DNA of 64,000 nucleotides from Candidatus Bathyarchaeota archaeon. Lineage in GTDB: Archaea; Thermoproteota; Bathyarchaeia; Bathyarchaeales; Bathycorpusculaceae. The notes beneath the pieces are model-generated. The model was not told the DNA's origin. It did no database searches and was given only the letters and a program-made list of their open reading frames with translations. The stretch covers positions 153,332 through 217,331 of the forward strand of contig JAOZHW010000015.1 of assembly GCA_026014685.1 (NCBI GenBank), written 5' to 3'. Shown piece after piece: positions 63,790-64,000 of this stretch (within the stretch, counting starts at the first letter, position 1; each line of letters opens with the position of its first letter). Position numbers and translations under genes: made by a program.

Positions 63790-63796
63790 AATATAA
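63790..63796 (-). promoter_or_regulatory. TATA box of the mini-gene
   Basis: TTATATT on the minus strand, centred 25 bp before the TTG at 63768, the expected spacing for a leaderless archaeal message. Confidence 0.45.
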
Positions 63797-63874
63797 CCCT
63801 ATGTTGGCACCCAGACGCTACAACCTGAAACGATAAACTTAAACAGCACCATGCCGAACAGTATCGGATGCTGG

Positions 63875-64000
63875 TGGCGGGGTATCCGAGCCAGGTCTAA
63901 ATAGGTGGCCAGACACCGCAAGGTGCACCTAAGATATGGAGGAGGACTTAAGATCCTCTGGCGCAGGCCTTCGTGGGTTCAAGTCCCACCCCCGCCACCA
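63875..64000 (+). tRNA. tRNA-Leu(UAA) with a D-arm intron
   Basis: Acceptor GGCGGGG/CCCCGCC, discriminator A, encoded CCA at the very end. Anticodon stem GAGGA/TCCTC, loop CTTAAGA with anticodon TAA (63949-63951), a class II long variable arm and T arm GTGGG-TTCAAGT-CCCAC. The anticodon loop is uninterrupted. The D stem TCC (63884-63886) pairs with GGA only at 63938-63940, so about 38 nt (63900-63937) are inserted in the D arm. Upstream TATA-like AAACTTAAAC at about 63833-63842. Confidence 0.93.
63900..63937 (+). other. Predicted archaeal tRNA intron in the D arm
   Basis: The insert folds on itself: TAGGTG (63902-63907) pairs with CACCTA (63926-63931), and inside it CACC-GCAA-GGTG forms a hairpin. 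At the junctions exon GTCT can pair with AGAT, leaving A-rich and ATG bulges, a relaxed bulge-helix-bulge for the splicing endonuclease. Ends are uncertain by a few nucleotides. Confidence 0.75.

Noticed and set aside
1..64000. CRISPR array or insertion sequence
   Set aside because: No regularly spaced direct repeats, transposase or terminal inverted repeats of IS size were seen.

Overview
The window looks archaeal: uL22, uS2, Spt5/SecE/uL11/uL1/uL10, RPA, ABCE1, an archaeal MtaB-type methylthiotransferase, TrmY, DtdA, DUF131, DUF996 and TrmB-type proteins, TATA boxes ahead of several genes, and a tRNA with an intron outside the anticodon loop. The mix (eno-rps2-MEMO1 cluster, many orphan sensor kinases, HypCDEF, LarA, no methanogenesis genes here) fits a TACK archaeon, most likely Bathyarchaeia. 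That placement is inference; no 16S gene is present.

Layout. 1-10 kb: uL22 at the left edge, hydrogenase maturation genes (hypE on +, hypF-hypC-hypD on -), a GT39-type membrane glycosyltransferase and a TrmB/MEDS regulator. 10-19 kb: a PocR-PAS-GAF sensor, MtaB-like enzyme, ribbon-helix-helix gene pair, AlkD-like protein, anchored glycosidase, DEAD-box helicase and anchored flavodoxin-like protein. 19-25 kb: three small genes, ABCE1, and a compact run of winged-helix protein, type IV pilin-like protein, coiled-coil protein and two roadblock/LC7 proteins. 25-30 kb: TrmY and ThiL (tail to tail), tRNA-Thr(CGU), Zn-ribbon, HExxH protein, LLM-type oxidoreductase and ferredoxin. 30-46 kb: two paralogous membrane histidine kinases, isocitrate/isopropylmalate dehydrogenase, RPA, tandem DUF131 proteins, Hsp20, TldD/TldE, GH5-like glycosidase, a TIM-barrel isomerase and a GAF-PAS-PAS-PocR histidine kinase. 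45-55 kb: MEMO1, uS2, enolase, an inactive-looking Mrr-fold protein, YkgJ-like and DUF996 proteins, PP-loop tRNA thiolase, GT2, WbqC-like protein and a transcarbamylase with an altered substrate loop. 55-64 kb: DtdA, the SecE-Spt5-uL11-uL1-uL10 cluster, flavodoxin/ferredoxin, GYD protein, methylglyoxal synthase, GNAT, LarA, two tandem copies (one decayed) of a tiny leaderless gene, and tRNA-Leu(UAA) with an intron in its D arm.

How it fits together. HypCDEF build the Fe(CN)2CO centre of a [NiFe] hydrogenase encoded elsewhere; LarA is a second nickel-linked enzyme. Five sensors (three histidine kinases, one PocR/PAS/GAF protein, one MEDS protein) but no receiver-domain protein occur here. The least explained parts are the pilin-roadblock operon, the mini-gene pair beside tRNA-Leu, a dispersed ~50-80 bp repeat in three intergenic copies, and the unusual transcarbamylase. 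No insertion sequence, CRISPR array or rRNA gene was seen.
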